DNA of 64,000 nt, from NCBI GenBank assembly GCA_902762325.1, contig CACWNV010000008.1:1-64000 (forward strand). The letters run 5' to 3'. The position numbers were made by a program, and so were the translations under genes. Shown here one piece after another: positions 25,394-32,630 of the stretch. Each line of letters begins with the position of its first letter. The stretch's first letter is position 1. The stretch is from an uncultured Prevotellaceae bacterium. GTDB lineage: Bacteria; Bacteroidota; Bacteroidia; Bacteroidales; Bacteroidaceae. The notes beneath the pieces are model-generated. The model saw only the letters and a program-made list of their open reading frames with translations. It was not told where the DNA came from and did no database searches.

Positions 25394-27859
25394 TTAGAAC
25401 TTCAACGTGACGTTACCCATTGCGGTGAAGCCGCTCATGGGGATGAATCCAATCTGGTAATAACGGTTGTCGTTGGTGTGTCCGTAGCTCTCGGCAATGG
25501 CAGAATACACCCACCCGTTTGCCGCATAATGACGACTGAAGATGTTGTTGAAGACCAGTCCGAAGACCACTTCCTTCAATGGTTTCACCTTTTTCACCTT
25601 CGAGGTATAGCTGAGGTTCAGACTTGATGAAGAGTAGCAGGGGAGCGACCGGTCTGCATTCTCCGTATTGTCAAGATACTGGCGGCTGACGAAATTGGTA
25701 TGCCATACAGCCTGCCATCCATTATGATGCAGATTGACAAAGCCGTTCAGGATGACGGAGGGGGAGAACGCCAGCGTGGAGTTGTCGTAATGGAACTCGC
25801 GCAGCTCGTCACCGTTGCCGTCACAATGATACTTTGCCGCATCGGGATTCCCTTCCCAGTCGTCCCAGTCCTCAACAAACTCGGTAAAGTCCTTGATCTT
25901 GTTCTTGCTGAGTGCGGCGTTGCCCTCCAGTGTCAGCCAGGAGAAGACGTCCCAGGCTGCCGTCAGTTCGATACCCATGCGGTAGGAGTCCTTCACATTG
26001 GTGGTGAGCAGTTCGCCGATGTCACTTGTTGCTCCCGTCTGAACGAACTGGTCGTTGTATTTCATATAGTAGAGGTTCAAGCCGGCGCGGAAAGGCTGTG
26101 ACGAATAGTTATAGCCAATCTCGTAGTCGAGCAGCTGTTCTGCCACGGGTGCCGGATAGTTACCGTTGTCTGTGAAGTTGTTACGCTCCGGTTCTCTGTG
26201 GCTCAAGGCGACAGATGCAAATGCCTGATGGCCGTTCTTATGGAAGCTGATGCCCGCTTTCGGGTTCAGGAAGTCATATTTCTTGTCGATGTTAAGCAGT
26301 TGCTTGTCGTACAGCCCTGTCATGCTGTTATAGGCGAACTTGTCGTTGTAGCCGTCGGTCTTGTAGCCCACGTGGCGGTATTGCACGTCTGCAAAGACCT
26401 GCCACTGGTCTGTAATATGGTAGAGAGCCTTGACGAAGGCATTCCCGTCCAGCTTCTTGGCATCGGAGTCATAGTATTGATAGTCTCCGTTCTTCATCAA
26501 CAGGGTGCGAAGTGTCGGGTTGCTGAGGTAGGTGGCATAGCCGAAGTGGTTGCCGTCGAACTGTTGTACTGACAATCCTCCGATGATGTCCCATGCGTTG
26601 TTCTTGTAGTTGATGTTCCATATCAGTCCGTATGTGTCTTGCTTCAACCCTTTCTTGCGCACCCAGTCGGTTTTCTTGACACCGCTGAGTGCCTCTCCGT
26701 TCAGCTCTGCATTCGGCAGGCCCAGCTTCTTGATTTTGTTCTGGGAGCGGAATTCACTATAGTAGCCGTAGCCGTGCGTATAGTGCAGGGTTGCCGTGGT
26801 GCTCCAGTGGTTGTTGATGTCCCATGCTCCCGTCAGGATGTTGTGGTTCTGCCAGAAGTTGTCCGTGGTCTTGTCCCATAGCGTACCGTCACTCATCTGG
26901 TAGCGGGTTGACAGATAGGTGCCTTTGGAAGTCATGGCAGGATTGCCGTCTTTGCCGTATGCCATCGTCTCATAGAGCGTGTTATAGCGTCCGAATCCGG
27001 CATTGTAGAGGTCCCTGTAGGTTCTGATGCCTGTCCTTGCGCCAAACGTACCGTGCATCAGCGAAAGGTCGTTGTCGCCGGCAGTCACACCGTTCCATGC
27101 CTGACCGGTCTTCTCAAAGTTTCCGATGTTCTTATAGCGGATGCTGAAGTTGTCGCCCATCCATGACAGACCGCCGTAGTAGGAGCCTGAGCGGCCTGAT
27201 GTGCCGTGGATGTATCCGTCGGTGTTCGTCTCATGATAGGCACCGTCGAGAATCAGATGTTTCCATAGCAGTCCGGTCGAGAAGGCACCGCCTACGTTGT
27301 AGGTGTTATACGAGCCGTAGGAGAGGCTTACCTCACCGCCGGGAGTGATGGCAGGTGACTTTGTGGAGAGCGAGATGGTTCCCCCGAAGGCACCGTCTCC
27401 GTTGGTTGATGTACCCACACCGCGCTGGATCTGAGCGCTGCCCAGTAGGGAGCCGTAGCTGTTCATGTTTGCCCAGAACACGGTCTGGTCTTCCGGCGAG
27501 TTCAGAGGTACGCCGTCGAGTGTCACGTTGATACGCGACCCTGCCGCACCACGAATACGCATATAGGTCGTTCCTGTTCCCACACCGTTTTCGCTCCATG
27601 CCAGGATGGAGGGCGTCTTCGCAAACATGAAGGGCAGTTCCTGACCCGTCTTCGAACTGGCGTCCAGGTCGCTTCTCTTCAGATTCGACATGGCAAAAGG
27701 TGCATCTTTCGGCGCCCATACGCCACGTACCACCACCTCCTGCAACCGTTCCAGTCTCAGGGAGTCGTTTTCTTCTTTTTCCGTCACATTCTCTTGTGCT
27801 GCCAAGGGGACACACATCATTGCCAAGGCATAAATTGTGACGGCCGTTTTCTTTTGCAT
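25394..27859 (-). CDS. TonB-dependent outer membrane receptor for thiamine (OMR1-like)
   Basis: This 821-residue receptor has a signal peptide (about 1-21, ending LAAQ). The plug domain is at about 40-165 (RLQEVVVRG, then MRIRGAAGSRINVTLDGVPLN). A large beta-barrel ends in the C-terminal strand MGNVTLKF. It should import thiamine or its phosphates across the outer membrane using TonB energy. The specificity rests on the TPP riboswitch in its leader and the adjoining pnuT, not on binding residues. The 9-bp gap to pnuT indicates one operon. Confidence 0.88.
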   Translation of the reverse strand: MQKKTAVTIYALAMMCVPLAAQENVTEKEENDSLRLERLQEVVVRGVWAPKDAPFAMSNLKRSDLDASSKTGQELPFMFAKTPSILAWSENGVGTGTTYMRIRGAAGSRINVTLDGVPLNSPEDQTVFWANMNSYGSLLGSAQIQRGVGTSTNGDGAFGGTISLSTKSPAITPGGEVSLSYGSYNTYNVGGAFSTGLLWKHLILDGAYHETNTDGYIHGTSGRSGSYYGGLSWMGDNFSIRYKNIGNFEKTGQAWNGVTAGDNDLSLMHGTFGARTGIRTYRDLYNAGFGRYNTLYETMAYGKDGNPAMTSKGTYLSTRYQMSDGTLWDKTTDNFWQNHNILTGAWDINNHWSTTATLHYTHGYGYYSEFRSQNKIKKLGLPNAELNGEALSGVKKTDWVRKKGLKQDTYGLIWNINYKNNAWDIIGGLSVQQFDGNHFGYATYLSNPTLRTLLMKNGDYQYYDSDAKKLDGNAFVKALYHITDQWQVFADVQYRHVGYKTDGYNDKFAYNSMTGLYDKQLLNIDKKYDFLNPKAGISFHKNGHQAFASVALSHREPERNNFTDNGNYPAPVAEQLLDYEIGYNYSSQPFRAGLNLYYMKYNDQFVQTGATSDIGELLTTNVKDSYRMGIELTAAWDVFSWLTLEGNAALSKNKIKDFTEFVEDWDDWEGNPDAAKYHCDGNGDELREFHYDNSTLAFSPSVILNGFVNLHHNGWQAVWHTNFVSRQYLDNTENADRSLPCYSSSSLNLSYTSKVKKVKPLKEVVFGLVFNNIFSRHYAANGWVYSAIAESYGHTNDNRYYQIGFIPMSGFTAMGNVTLKF

Positions 27860-27907
27860 AAATAACCTTATTATTAGAATTTTACAATAAGGGGGATGGA
27901 GAATAGT

Positions 27908-27990
27908 CGTTAATCCCTACGCAGGCATTACCCTGTTCAGGTCAGAGGGTCTGATCTCAGCCCGCCAATGCAACGGGCACCCCTTAATTT
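27908..27990 (-). ncRNA. TPP riboswitch (THI box)
   Basis: Read on the minus strand, the leader holds GGGGTGCC, then GGCTGAGATCAGACCC, then ACCTGAACAGGGTAATGCC and GCGTAGGGA. These are the conserved P2-J3/2 CTGAGA and P4-P5 elements of the thiamine pyrophosphate riboswitch, in the right order. It lies about 50 nt upstream of the receptor start. TPP binding should shut off the receptor and pnuT. The exact expression platform is not resolved, although a T/A-rich segment lies between riboswitch and start. Confidence 0.95.
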
Positions 27991-28009
27991 ACTCTTTGTA
28001 AATCGAGTG

Positions 28010-28041
28010 CAAAGTTACTGCTTTCATGTGGTTTGTGCAAA
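28010..28041 (-). promoter_or_regulatory. Promoter of the thiamine uptake operon
   Basis: The minus strand has TTTG (plus 28038-28041), exactly 20 bp, then TAACTTTG (plus 28010-28017). Transcription would start just before the riboswitch. Confidence 0.72.
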
Positions 28042-28213
28042 TGTTTGCTTTGTTTTCTTTTCCTCGTGGTTGTTGTTCAGGAGGTGGAAACAACCCCGTT
28101 TTGTCAATTATTACTACCAAATTTAATACTAAAAAAAGGCTTCAAAAAGGTCCGAAAACAAGCCGAAAATGCACAAATAAGGTGTTTTGTGCAGCGGAAG
28201 ATACCCCTTCAAT

Positions 28214-28346
28214 TTGCAAGAGCTTAGGTATGGCCGTGCGAAAGCTATCCTTTCGCTGCGCTAAAGGATATGTTTGGGGCGGCTAAACGTATCCTTTGGC
28301 TCAACGAAACCTAACCTTTCGCACGACGAAACCTAAGCTCTCGCAA
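28214..28346. repeat. Nested inverted-repeat element, about 133 bp
   Basis: The outer arms TTGCAAGAGCTTAGGT (28214-28229) and ACCTAAGCTCTCGCAA (28331-28346) match at 15 of 16 positions. Inner arms CGTGCGAAAG (28235-28244) and CTTTCGCACG (28316-28325) match perfectly. Inside these, TATCCTTT (28246 and 28290) can pair with AAAGGATA (28263). The layout suggests an intergenic repeat element or a structured RNA. No coding capacity is seen. Confidence 0.7.
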
Positions 28347-28476
28347 AAAGCAATCAGAACTATTCTGTTTTCAACTGAAAGCTTTGTTTGAATAAAATGA
28401 TGTAAACGGCTGTGTGGTAATCAGTTGGATTACCTTTAGGAATGACTGATTTTTCTTGCGGTTCTACAACAATAAT

Positions 28477-28537
28477 GGGCACATCTCTATTTTTGAAAGC
28501 CATTTGTCAGGATAATTCAGAAAATAGAAATGTGCCC
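28477..28537. repeat. 17-bp inverted repeat with 27-nt loop
   Basis: GGGCACATCTCTATTTT (28477-28493) pairs with AAAATAGAAATGTGCCC (28521-28537) with one mismatch. No adjacent gene is served by it in an obvious way. It may be a small hairpin RNA or a transposable-element remnant. Confidence 0.6.
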
Positions 28538-28594
28538 CAAAGTCGTGATTTCTCACCCTTAAATTATTGGAAATAATATAGAATTTGGCCTATA

Positions 28595-28793
28595 GCACTG
28601 AAAGTGCACCAGAACACAGGCAGGGGTGAAGTGAAACGGAACCCCTGCTAAGGGTTCGCAAATAAATAAGTTCCGAAGGAACGACAGAATCTCTGTCACC
28701 CCCGTTGGGGGTTCTACCCACTCTCACATAACTTACTTACAGGGGTTTCGCTACGCTCCACCGCCTGCCTGTAATCTTACTCCCTTTCAGGGA
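28595..28793. repeat. Cluster of short REP-like hairpins
   Basis: At least six short perfect or near-perfect palindromes follow one another: GCACTGAAAGTGC (28595), GCAGGGGT with ACCCCTGC (28620-28648), GTTCCGAAGGAAC (28670), GACAGAATCTCTGTC (28683), ACCCCCGTTGGGGGT (28698) and TCCCTTTCAGGGA (28781). Similar dispersed hairpins occur between genes in Bacteroidetes and can be mobilised by REP-associated transposases. No such transposase gene is in the window. The end next to the lipoprotein gene may help stop transcription. Confidence 0.65.
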
Positions 28794-28847
28794 TTATGCG
28801 GTAATGAATGCAGGACGTTTCAAGTCAACTGCTATATCACCATTCAA

Positions 28848-29699
28848 TTATTTGATGAGCTTCTTGGCGGTGGCGTTCATGAACGGTATCAGTTTTTCGT
28901 AAGGAATTGTGAACGACGGAAGACCGGCAGCATAAGGCGCAATCTCATATTGGTTGTAGACAAAGGTCACCCCCTTCTTTTCAAAGAGAGGAGGACAGTC
29001 GGGCAAAGGCCTGACAGAAAAGTTGTCTTTGTCCATCAGCATATCGTCCAACTCTTCATCGGTCTTCACTTCCCAGTATTCTTTCAGACCGTCACGGATG
29101 AGATTCATGAACTCCACGCTATAGGTGCGTTGGAAGACGTCCCATCCTATACGGCGGCCATCACTCTTGCGGAATGTCTGGCCTTTGTAGATGTGGTAAC
29201 CGTGTGCCCCGCCTGTGTAGCCATCGGAGACATAGGAGTAGGTGATGAAGGCGTCGCTTTCATAGAACTTGTTAATAGTGGTGGAGTCTTCATAGTCAAA
29301 CTGGTCTTGTCCGCTTTCAGCCTTAAACTCGCTGGCGGTCTCATAGTTGCGCTTCAGCACCTTATCCATATAGTAGTCTGCCATCTTCTCCACATCAGTC
29401 AGTTCGCCTTCATAGCTTCCTTCCAGTTCCTCGCTGATCCATTCCGTGATGGCATTCTTCATGATGTCAGAGCCGGAGGTGGGGACGTTGAAGACCACGG
29501 CAAAGAGTCCGAGGCTGTCCCGTTGCACTCGTCGGATGTTCTTGATGGTGATGGTGTCTTTGTCGACGGGCTTGGAAACGGCAGAGACCATTACATTCTC
29601 AGTGGTGGTATCAGACTTCTTAGTGGACTTACAGCCTGCAATGGCAATGGCTAACATGCCAATGACAGCTATACTTTGAATCATTTTAGTTCTCATCAT
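28848..29699 (-). CDS. DUF3298-type lipoprotein
   Basis: This 283-residue protein has a lipoprotein signal (IAGCKS lipobox, cysteine near residue 23) and should be membrane-anchored. The body matches the pattern of DUF4163/DUF3298 proteins: an N-terminal alpha/beta part, the GYTGGAHGYH motif in the middle and the C-terminal YEIAPYAAGLPSFTIPY segment. These domains also occur in the anti-sigma factor RsiV, where they bind lysozyme, but no sigma factor is adjacent, so that role is not implied. It is monocistronic. Several in-frame ATGs lie at the start, and the first is used. Confidence 0.75.
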   Translation of the reverse strand: MMRTKMIQSIAVIGMLAIAIAGCKSTKKSDTTTENVMVSAVSKPVDKDTITIKNIRRVQRDSLGLFAVVFNVPTSGSDIMKNAITEWISEELEGSYEGELTDVEKMADYYMDKVLKRNYETASEFKAESGQDQFDYEDSTTINKFYESDAFITYSYVSDGYTGGAHGYHIYKGQTFRKSDGRRIGWDVFQRTYSVEFMNLIRDGLKEYWEVKTDEELDDMLMDKDNFSVRPLPDCPPLFEKKGVTFVYNQYEIAPYAAGLPSFTIPYEKLIPFMNATAKKLIK

Positions 29700-29731
29700 G
29701 TTTTTCGATTTTTATTGTTTGTTCATTCATG

Positions 29732-29739
29732 CAAAGGTA
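29732..29739 (-). promoter_or_regulatory. -7 box of the lipoprotein gene promoter
   Basis: The minus strand reads TACCTTTG, a perfect -7 element 32 bp from the start. No clear -33 element is present. Confidence 0.45.
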
Positions 29740-29813
29740 AACAATAAATATGAGAATCGTTGATGCCGTTGCACTTTTTTCCTTATAATGGATGGTGCTT
29801 CCTTTTTTTTCTA

Positions 29814-29821
29814 TATATTTG
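29814..29821 (+). promoter_or_regulatory. -7 box of the BACON-protein gene
   Basis: TATATTTG is a perfect -7 element 29 bp before the ATG at 29851. It shows that in-frame start codons further upstream (29788) are not used. The -33 element is not evident. Confidence 0.5.
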
Positions 29822-29850
29822 CACCGGAATTATATAATATTATTATCAAT

Positions 29851-32328
29851 ATGAAGAATAAAATACGTTTATTGATGACCCTGCTGCTGATGGCAGTAAT
29901 GGGGAGTGTGTGGGCAACAGAAGTGACTTTCAGTCCATCTAATTTTGCTGGTCAAGGTACTTCTGGAAGTGGAAGTGATATCTCTGCTACTGTTGATGGG
30001 GTTACCTTTTCTTGTGACAAAGGATATGGTACGACTCAAATTCGTTGTTATAAGGATGGTGAAATAACAATTTCTTCTTCTTCAAGTACTATTACTAAAA
30101 TAGAATTTACATTTTCTGGTTCTACTTATACAGGTGGTTTAAGTACATCTTACACTGATTTATCTACCACTTCTTGGAGTAAATCGTTGTCTTCTCAGGC
30201 TCGTTTTACGAAAATAGTGGTTACTTTGGAATCGTCTACACCTTCAATTAGTGCAGATGGCGTTACTCTCGCTTATGATGCTACTTCTGGTGAGATTAGT
30301 TATCGTATTACTAACCCTGTTGAGGGTGCCAGTGTTTCTGCAAGTTCTTCTGATGACTGGATTTCAAATGTTGCGGTTAGTTCGTCAGATAGTAAGGTGA
30401 CGTTTGATGTGACCACTAACGAAGCATCAACCGCACGCACGGGTACGATTACCCTTTCTTATGCTAATGGTTCAGAAACTTTAGCAACGGAGGTTGTAAC
30501 AGTTACTCAGGGATGTCCGCCAAGTCCTGACTATGTGACTCTTCCCTTTGAATGGCAGGGTGGATTAAAAAATGACCTTACTGCTATTACTGGCGTGACA
30601 GCAAATGGTTTAGGTACTGACTATTCTGCTAATACTTATGACCCTTACCTTATAAAGCTTGATAGTAATGGTGATTATATCCAGTTTAAGACAAATGAGA
30701 AGCCGGTAAAAGTTACTATAGGAGTGAAAATGATTGGAGGAGGAAATACCTCAACTATTACCGTGCAAGGTTCTTCTGATGGAGAAACATTTACAGATAT
30801 AGAAGAACTGGTAATCAGCGGAGCGCAAAACGATGAACTTACTCTCAGTACAAATAACTATTTTGATGATGCTGACCGTTATGTAAGGTTGCTTTTCACC
30901 AAGGGCAGCAATGTCGGAGTTGGTCCCATTACCATCTTAAATTACGCTAACCCCATTCAGCCAGCAGTCACATTCGAGCAGGAGAATGCCACGGTGAAAG
31001 TCGGTAAGACATTTACTAATCCTATAACTAAGCCTAAAAGTCTGACCGTTACATATTCAGTAACAGATGGTACAGCCTATGCTTCTGTGGATGGAACGAC
31101 CGGTGAAGTAACCGGATTAGCTGCTGGTCAGGCTACTATTACTGCAAGTTGGGCTGGAGGTGCTTCGTATCTGGCAGGTTCTGTATCCTATACCATAGAA
31201 GTGATAGAAAGTGTCGAGGAGATATTTACGAGAATTGAGAGTGAGGATGAATTATATGATGGCCTTGAGATTCTCATTGTTAACCAAGAATATGACAAGG
31301 CTATGGGAGCGGAAAAAACCAATAACTTTGGTTCCGTTGAAGTCATTCTCAATAATGGAACAGCGACAGTACCAGCAGATGATGCAACGACTCTGATATT
31401 AAAAGGTGAACCCGGTGCCTGGTATTTCATGACACCAGAAGGTAAATATCTGTATGCGGCAAGTAGCAGTAGCAATTATCTTAAAACCACTGCAACTCCT
31501 GATGATAATGCCAAGGCTACAATATCATTTGATGAATTTGATAAAAGTGCTGAGATAATATTCCAAGGAGACTATACTCATAATATGATAAGGTTTAATT
31601 ACAATAATGGCTCTCCACTCTTTTCATGTTATTCAGGTGGTCAGAGACCAGTCCATATTTATGCAAACACAACATTAGAGAAAGTTGTTCTCAATACAGA
31701 TGGATATAAATCCTATGTGACAAGGAATGCCATTGACTGGGGCAGCACAACGAGAGTACAGAAGAATGTTCATGGATATATGGTGACAGAGTTTACTAAG
31801 TCATCCGTCACAATGGTGGAACTGGGTGCAAGTGATGTCACCATTGCAGAGACACCTCTTATTATTCAGGGTAAGGCAGGTAAGAATTCTCTTGTTATCT
31901 CAAATGAGACTGGAGCAGACTATTCTAATCGTAACTTACTTAAGAGAGGCTATGACAGAGACATAAATGAAGTCGACTATATGTATGTTTTGCAAAAGAG
32001 CAAGAATTGGTCTGAGTGGGATCCATACAATGGATATAATTTCTATCGTCTGAACCCCACTCGTTGGGATCAAATAGGAAACAGGCAGGCATATCTTGTA
32101 CTACCTGAAAGCGAGCGTGATGGCCAGGCAAGTACTGCCACCATGGTAATCATCCATGCTACAGACGAGGAGCCGCTGAGTGAAGACGCTGGCGTCTTGG
32201 ACGGCATCAACAGCATTGAGCGCAATGACGTGCTGAATGGTGAGTTCTATACCATTAGCGGTCAGCGTGTTACTGCTCCAAAGAAAGGTTTGTATATTGT
32301 GAACGGTAAGAAGGTGTTGGTAAAGTAA
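29851..32328 (+). CDS. Secreted multidomain protein with BACON and Ig-like domains and C-terminal sorting-like tail
   Basis: This 825-residue protein of unknown function has a signal peptide (about 1-22, ending SVWA). A serine- and threonine-rich N-terminal beta domain is followed by a BACON domain (about 133-230, ending VVTVTQG). Next come a beta-sandwich (about 235-365) and a Big_2-type Ig domain (about 369-452). A further region (about 460-790) carries a YMYVLQ...FYRL segment. The last 27 residues (FYTISGQRV, then KKGLYIVNGKKVLVK) match tails on three other proteins in this window and resemble a short type IX secretion C-terminal signal. A small MKK-type protein gene follows after 18 bp. 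BACON domains often bind mucin or glycan, but no catalytic motif is visible here. Confidence 0.75.
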   Translation: MKNKIRLLMTLLLMAVMGSVWATEVTFSPSNFAGQGTSGSGSDISATVDGVTFSCDKGYGTTQIRCYKDGEITISSSSSTITKIEFTFSGSTYTGGLSTSYTDLSTTSWSKSLSSQARFTKIVVTLESSTPSISADGVTLAYDATSGEISYRITNPVEGASVSASSSDDWISNVAVSSSDSKVTFDVTTNEASTARTGTITLSYANGSETLATEVVTVTQGCPPSPDYVTLPFEWQGGLKNDLTAITGVTANGLGTDYSANTYDPYLIKLDSNGDYIQFKTNEKPVKVTIGVKMIGGGNTSTITVQGSSDGETFTDIEELVISGAQNDELTLSTNNYFDDADRYVRLLFTKGSNVGVGPITILNYANPIQPAVTFEQENATVKVGKTFTNPITKPKSLTVTYSVTDGTAYASVDGTTGEVTGLAAGQATITASWAGGASYLAGSVSYTIEVIESVEEIFTRIESEDELYDGLEILIVNQEYDKAMGAEKTNNFGSVEVILNNGTATVPADDATTLILKGEPGAWYFMTPEGKYLYAASSSSNYLKTTATPDDNAKATISFDEFDKSAEIIFQGDYTHNMIRFNYNNGSPLFSCYSGGQRPVHIYANTTLEKVVLNTDGYKSYVTRNAIDWGSTTRVQKNVHGYMVTEFTKSSVTMVELGASDVTIAETPLIIQGKAGKNSLVISNETGADYSNRNLLKRGYDRDINEVDYMYVLQKSKNWSEWDPYNGYNFYRLNPTRWDQIGNRQAYLVLPESERDGQASTATMVIIHATDEEPLSEDAGVLDGINSIERNDVLNGEFYTISGQRVTAPKKGLYIVNGKKVLVK

Positions 32329-32346
32329 GGAAAGGATTTTACGATT

Positions 32347-32544
32347 ATGAAAAAGCAAGAATATCAAAAGCCAAGTGTTAGCGTGCATGTTCCAGCCTGT
32401 CCGTTGCTCAATGCTCCCATTGGTGTGTCTGGCACGTATAATGACGGACCCATTGAAGGAAAGAGCAATAGTGTCTTCGAGGACGAGAGTGAAGATAACT
32501 ACATGTGGGGCAGAGTGTGGGGACGTGTCGATGACGTCTTGTAA
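32347..32544 (+). CDS. Small MKK-Y-x-x-P acidic protein, function unknown
   Basis: This 65-residue protein has no signal peptide or membrane segment. It begins MKKQEYQKPSVSV, has an L-L-N-A-P-I-G-V-S-G segment around residues 20-29, and ends in an acidic, tryptophan-containing part (VFEDESEDNYMWG). It shares the start pattern MKK then Y-x-x-P, the central hydrophobic-small segment and the acidic W-containing end with the 58-residue product at 60691-60867. Both small genes follow a large secreted protein with the same C-terminal tail. Very short proteins of this design are common among uncharacterised Prevotella products. I cannot assign a function. Confidence 0.72.
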   Translation: MKKQEYQKPSVSVHVPACPLLNAPIGVSGTYNDGPIEGKSNSVFEDESEDNYMWGRVWGRVDDVL

Positions 32545-32567
32545 GCTATCAAGATAAAGTAAAAGGA

Positions 32568-32606
32568 GAAGGCTGAAATCCATGAGCGGGTTTCAGCCTT
32601 CTTTGT
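32568..32606. terminator. Terminator between the small protein gene and the convergent peptidase gene
   Basis: GAAGGCTGAAATCC (32568-32581) pairs with GGGTTTCAGCCTTC (32588-32601) with one G-U pair and a 6-nt loop. TTTG follows on the plus strand. It ends the BACON and small protein transcript and may work in both directions. Confidence 0.82.
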
Positions 32607-32630
32607 GGTAGCATGGCAGCAAGAGAATTG

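Larger units (their letters stand above)
28042..28847. other. Non-coding stretch rich in palindromes
   Basis: About 800 bp carry no credible gene. Any reading frames are short, lack family likeness and run through inverted repeats. Three structured parts are listed separately: 28214-28346, 28477-28537 and 28595-28793. The rest is AT-rich spacer. Confidence 0.7.

Noticed and set aside
28026..28286. Plus-strand reading frame of about 86 codons after the thiamine operon promoter
   Set aside because: It runs through palindromic sequence, has no recognisable domain and begins inside the promoter of the opposite strand.
29788..29850. Upstream in-frame start for the BACON protein
   Set aside because: The segment contains the -7 box and would put a non-signal sequence before the signal peptide that starts at 29851.
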